This document shows, in pieces, positions 59,501-64,000 of a DNA stretch of 64,000 nucleotides (position 1 is the first letter of the stretch; every line of letters begins with the position of its first letter). The position numbers and the translations under genes were made by a program. The notes beneath the pieces were generated by a model. The model was not told the origin of the DNA. It ran no database searches and saw nothing but the letters and a program-made list of their open reading frames with translations. Source of the stretch: Chaetorhynchus papuensis (Eukaryota; Chordata; Aves; Passeriformes; Rhipiduridae); contig VWYX01000122.1 in assembly GCA_013396525.1 (NCBI GenBank), forward strand, positions 872,444 through 936,443, given 5' to 3'.

Positions 59501-61850
59501 ATTGTCAGTTTATTATGCAATGCTACGCGGATATAAAAACACAAATACTTCTTTACATACAGGGATCAGAATAACTCAAGACTATCAGAACAATTTTATT
59601 AAGTCAGATTAAAGCCCAGAAATCTCAGTATCCTCATAAGAGTGCATGTTTGAGGAAGGCATAATATCATGGCACACAGGTATGATCCTCCCCTCCTGCA
59701 TCCTTCCCATGTGACAAATACTAGGGAATTATAGGCTTGATCCTTACTGGAGTTCTCTTTTGTGAATTCATTCAGTCTCACCTTGGACCCAGATAAACTT
59801 TTAGCAGCCATAGCACCCTCTGGCAAGGATCTGCCCAGGTAAATGAAGACCCGTCACCTCTGATTTGGTTTGGATCTGTTGTGCGCAGCTTCCTTTGATG
59901 CACTGCATCTTTTGAGCTGTAAGAGGTGTGCAGACAGAGCCCAGGTCCAAAGGTTTTGCTCTTATAGCCTCCTGCAAGGTTTGTTGTTCCTGCTGTGTGC
60001 AGAGCCCAGAACATTAGAGACCTGGGGCCATTCCTGTAATATAACCAGAGCAAAATGCTCTGCCTTTGTTCCTGCTCACTGCAATAGACTCCATCTCTGC
60101 TGCTCATTGTTTTAAGACTTTTCTATTAATAGCAGAAACAGACATGCCATTTCAATAATTCTATTCAAATTAATGCCTTTCATTATACTCCAAACACAAC
60201 ATCAAAAGCTTAGATTGCACCCTGGCCCTTTGTGAGACAGAAAGAGTTCTGGTATAAAGATTTCCATCAGAATAGACGTTTGATGGAAGAAAGCTTTTTT
60301 GCCCATCAGGAAAGATAAGTTTCTTAATGGGATTAGAGGCTTTGGTTCTCGTGGATGAGTGACTGCAGCCTAGGAGGTCCTTTCCACTGGCAAATTTTGT
60401 CCCACAACTCACTGCAAGGGAGACATTTCACCTTGGGGGTATTTTATTTTTACTCTGTTTTTGTCTGTGAGAGAAAGGTCTGTTTTCCCAGGACTGCCAG
60501 GTCCTGGTGTTGGCTGGCAGGACACAGGGACCATGGTGTGTCTTGGAGAGAGCTGGGACTGTACGTCTCTGATTGCCAGGGGAAGATAAGCTCAGAGAAA
60601 ACCGTCTGCAAGGTTCCCTTTGCAGGCTCTGCCAGACACCTTCCTCACTAGCAGACACAGCCAGTAAAGAAAGTAAGGGTCAAGAGCAAGCACAGTGGAG
60701 GGGTTCCTCTCCTGGGGTGTTGGAGATGGAGGTTGTAGGGCTGTATTTACCTGTGGCTCTGCCCATGACCCTTTGCCTTCCAGCAAGAGCAGAACAGGGG
60801 GGTTTGGGATCATTCACGTGGTCCCTCCACCCCTTGGATTAGGCACGAGGAGGGAGGGGTGCCTCCGTAGTTGTGTGTGCATTTCCTCCCGGATCACCTG
60901 CAACTGCGGAGCCATCCACCTCAGGCTCGCCCCGCAGAGAGCGCAAAATATAAGTAATTGGGTCCTCAGAGCATGGCCAGGCACGGATCTTGTCCTGTTG
61001 TGGCACCACACTGCAGTTTGTTTTACCCTCTCAGACTCCCTCCTCCAGCTGCACCATCGCTGACCCAGACCCTCACATCCAGAGCCCTGTACTCTGCAAA
61101 ACAGGCTGGATGTACTCCACCCCAGCCAGGACTGATCCCTGGGAATGCTGACACCTCGGTGGGCTTCTGCTTCTCTATGCACACCTTTTCATGTGCAAAT
61201 CAGCACTGAATGTCCGTGTAAGTCAAGGAAGAAACTATATCTCTGTTCATTGCAGGGAACAGGCTCACACATTCCTGCTGTGTAGTAAATTCTGGTTTTC
61301 CTATTTTGCTGTTTTCTCTTCACCAGGAACCTTTGATTGGGTTACTCTTTGTCTTTTGGTCTATAAAGGCTCTTAATGAAGCCTTATTAGTGAACTAAAC
61401 AGAAACATTTCCTCCTTAAAGGACTTCATCATGTGACTGTAGCTGAGCAGAGCCTGCAGAAATGTCTCTGCATGTTCCTAGTTAAGAAGTCCAGTCTGTG
61501 TCTGAAACTGCAGATGGGCCACATGGTCATCCCCGCTGGTCAGTGATAACTTGGAGGGCAGAGCTTCACCTGACTACCACCCTCAGGAGATGTTCCCTCC
61601 CGTCATGTAGCCCAGTTTCACCCCATTTTGGATCCACCTGTGACTGCGTATGGCACGTCAGCCCAATCTATGAGCAGGGCTGGAAACCACTGCTTCCTTC
61701 ATGGTTTGTTTCAGTGGTTAATCGGTCTCACAGTGAAAAACCTGTGCTTTCCTTCTGAATTGAATTTCGTCTGCCTCAATTGAATTCTAGCTGCTGGTTC
61801 TGACTGGTACCATCCTTTGCTGGATTAAAGAAATGGTACTTATTGCTCAT
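59501..61850. other. gene-free stretch, possible minus-strand transcript end
   Basis: On the minus strand, AATAAA occurs near 59512 in AT-rich sequence, with open frames on its transcript-upstream side (60107-59599) that I cannot assign. This could be a 3' untranslated region or an unrecognised old repeat. No confident call. Confidence 0.25.
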
Positions 61851-62406
61851 TGTCATGGTTTAACCCCAGACAGCAGCTAGACCCCACACAGCCACTCGCT
61901 CACTCCCCCTGTGTAGGGACGGGGTGGAGAATCAGAGGAGTTAAAGTGAGAAAACTCATGGGTTGAGATAAAAACAGCCTCACAGGTAAACCAAGCAAGG
62001 GATTCAAGCACCATTTCCATGGGCAGGCAGATGTTCAGCACTTCCCAGGAAAGCAGGGCTCCATCACGCCTCGTGGTTACTCGAGAAGAAAACTTCCTCC
62101 AAATGTTCCCCCTTCCCCTAGATTCTTCCCCCGGATTTCTGTACTGAGCACGTTGCCATATGGTACAGAATGTCCTTGCAGTCATTTGGGGTCAGCTACC
62201 CCATCTGTGTCCCCTCCCAGACTCCAGCCCCCTCACTGGTGGGGCAGTGTGAGAAGCAGAAAAGGCCTTGACTCTGTGCAAAATCTGTTCAGCAATAAAT
62301 AAAACCTTCCTGTGTTATCAACTCTGTTTCCAGCACAAATCCATAACACAGCCCCACAGTAGCTACTGTGGAAATTATTAACTCTCTCCCAGTCAAACAC
62401 AGCACA
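61851..62406 (-). mobile_element. solo LTR, ERVL-like, 556 bases
   Basis: The element runs from TGTCATGGTTTAACCCC to AAACACAGCACA and is flanked by the 5-bp duplication CTCAT (61846-61850 and 62407-62411). The terminal sequence, the ATGGTACAGAATGTCC and GGGTCAGCTACCCC segments, and the right-hand TTATCAACTCTGTTTCCAGC segment are those of an LTR family very common in songbird and other neoavian genomes, usually placed with ERVL. Orientation is set to minus because that family's TATA region reads that way; in this copy the TATA itself has decayed. No internal region remains. Confidence 0.9.
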
Positions 62407-62411
62407 CTCAT

Positions 62412-64000
62412 GAAGTTGTTGGCACAATTTACCTGTCCCACCTCTCCATCGCTTTTTTGATCAGTTACCTTGGGCAAATTGCCTTCATGCAACAAACCTC
62501 CAGTCTTGCTGTTCCAAAGCCTTTTAAAAATGTGGAAGCAGAGTCAGGGTCCAGTTTTGCCTTGGACCCACCCCAGAAACCCCACTCACAGCCCCGGGTT
62601 TCAGCCTGCAGCCTCCTGCAGCTCTGTCACCAACCAAGGAAAAATCATCCTTACTTTCCTGGGTTTTTTTTTCAGCTAGAGAACTATGAAACACCATCAC
62701 TAAAGCAGAGCTCACTAAAAGGACTACTGAAATAATAGAAACCTCCCTCTAGTTTGCATAGCATTAAACGTGGCCTTTGCTGGTGCGTCCTGCAGAATCT
62801 GGCCTTTTATTTTCTAATTTTCTTAATTTGAAGAAGACAGATTGAAAGCAAAATGTTTTGTGTCTGGTTTCTGGTCCATTTATTTTATTTTTTCTCTGAA
62901 TATCTTCCCATGGATCACCAAGAAACATCCAAGCAATCATGGAAGTGAAGTTAAATAGTGTCTTTTAAAGAACAGACATTGTCCCTGATGCCTGAAATGC
63001 CAGACTGTTTGCTACACTCCTAACTCATGCTGCTGCGCGTGAGAAAGACTTTTTATCTGTTATCAGTGAGAAAATACATCTGTTTGCCGCCCTGGGAATT
63101 AGAGAATCCAGAACACCAAACAGAAGCAAGGAGAGCAGAGTTCCACCCCACCAATTTCTGCATAGTTCACACAATACTTGTGTGCACCACGGCACATCCC
63201 CAACTTTGACTTTAAGATGAGTAAGGGAAACCCTGCCAAGCCTTGTTATCCACTCACTTTTTGCACTTTTTTCCCAGTGTGACTGCATTCCTGCTGCCTA
63301 CCACTGGATTTGCAGCTGTCTTTTCCCAGCAAATCAAAGTCCCATTTATTTCTCTGGACTGTTTTTCAATGCCCAGACCCACAGGCCACGATCCAATTGC
63401 CTCTTAATTTTCCCTTGGATAAATAACATAAGTGAATTCCTCACTAGAAGACAACCTTCCCCAACATCAAGTCATTATGGCAGCAGTTTTCTTATCCTCT
63501 TCTAATTAACTAAAGGTCTTTTTGGAAGGCAGAAACACAGAATTGGACACGATATCAATAAGAAGCCAGCAGCAATCTCCTGGTTCCTGCCTACTGTCTT
63601 GCTTCTGAAAGATTCAAAGATATCATTCAGTCCCTTTCTTACAGCAGTGAACTGAATATCTATTATGAATGTTCCAAGAATGACTGCCTCCTGAGGTACA
63701 GCTTCCTGCCTTCATTTCAAGTTTGCTGGCCTGGGTGTGGAATTTCTCAGGGTTTGCAGTAGAAGAATGCATATTACGAGGAGCAGCAGTGATGCCCAAG
63801 GAGGAGCACCTCTTGTGAAGTTAATATTACTCTCTGAATATGGTGTAAGCCAGCTCTGAGCTGATACAAAAGAAAAATGCTAAATACTTCTCAATGGACC
63901 TGTCCAACTGACGCCAATTTTAGGTCTCAGATCTGTCACTCAGGAAGGTGACCTGTATATTCTGTATTCGTTTTTGCCAAAAGAGTGTGTTATTAGTGTC
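62412..64000. other. gene-free stretch to the window end
   Basis: No gene is recognised. 62650-62900 and 63400-63700 are AT-rich. A few words near 63540 resemble old CR1 (GAATTGGACACGATATC), but too little matches to call it. Confidence 0.35.

Noticed and set aside
59599..60107. Minus-strand frames ahead of an AATAAA, resembling a terminal exon
   Set aside because: No protein family is recognisable and no acceptor is clear; kept only as a note in the gene-free block.
63530..63600. Possible further ancient CR1 remnant (GAATTGGACACGATATC)
   Set aside because: Only one short word matches; the flanking sequence does not follow CR1 order.
1..64000. tRNA, rRNA, snRNA, known microRNA, CRISPR array or prokaryotic gene cluster
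   Set aside because: I looked for TTCRAAT-type tRNA B boxes, common microRNA seeds and regularly spaced direct repeats and found none. The only regular arrays are microsatellites.

Overview
This is vertebrate nuclear DNA, almost certainly from a bird. The best evidence is the interspersed repeats. There are seven CR1 LINE fragments, four with the 3'-end signature typical of avian genomes. There are also three solo LTRs of endogenous retroviruses, each with recognisable ends and a short target-site duplication. The LTR types resemble families I know from songbirds and other neoavian birds, so a passerine is plausible but not shown. The sequence is single-copy-like, about half G+C, with microsatellites and a 17-base N gap. 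There is no bacterial gene organisation, operon or ribosome-binding-site pattern.

I do not recognise any complete or partial protein-coding gene. Open frames of 60-430 codons occur on both strands everywhere, but they follow base composition (CpG island, microsatellites, low stop-codon density) and none matches a protein family I know, apart from the decayed CR1 reverse-transcriptase remnants. The window reads as intergenic DNA, or as the interior of large introns, with two promoter-like CpG-rich patches.

Layout. 1-9.8 kb is single-copy DNA with a (ACAG)n repeat, a pair of homeodomain-type CTAATTAG palindromes, a perfect 12-bp hairpin and an ancient CR1 remnant. 9.9-11.5 kb is the strongest CpG island. 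It holds a candidate minus-strand promoter (E-box, TATA-like box, splice donor) and a long CA/CG alternating tract. 11.5-18 kb is single-copy DNA with an unusual cluster of palindromes at 12.7 kb. 18.0-18.5 kb is a second, smaller CpG-rich patch with a TATA box and a well-placed ATG on the plus strand. 18.6-34.9 kb is mostly featureless apart from a (GAAT)n repeat and one short CR1 tail. 35-51.5 kb is the repeat-rich part: CR1 fragments at 35.0, 40.5, 48.7 and 49.9 kb and two solo LTRs of one family at 39.2 and 51.0 kb, with two AT-rich candidate regulatory elements at 44.4 and 45.4 kb. 51.5-64 kb holds low-complexity tracts, the assembly gap, one CR1 tail at 56.2 kb and an ERVL-type solo LTR at 61.9 kb.

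No genes can be shown to work together here. The most useful observations are the exactly delimited LTR insertions with their regulatory motifs, the two candidate promoters, the ancient CR1 copies (possible exaptations), and several motif clusters that comparison with other bird genomes could test quickly. I found no previously undescribed system that I could support from sequence alone.
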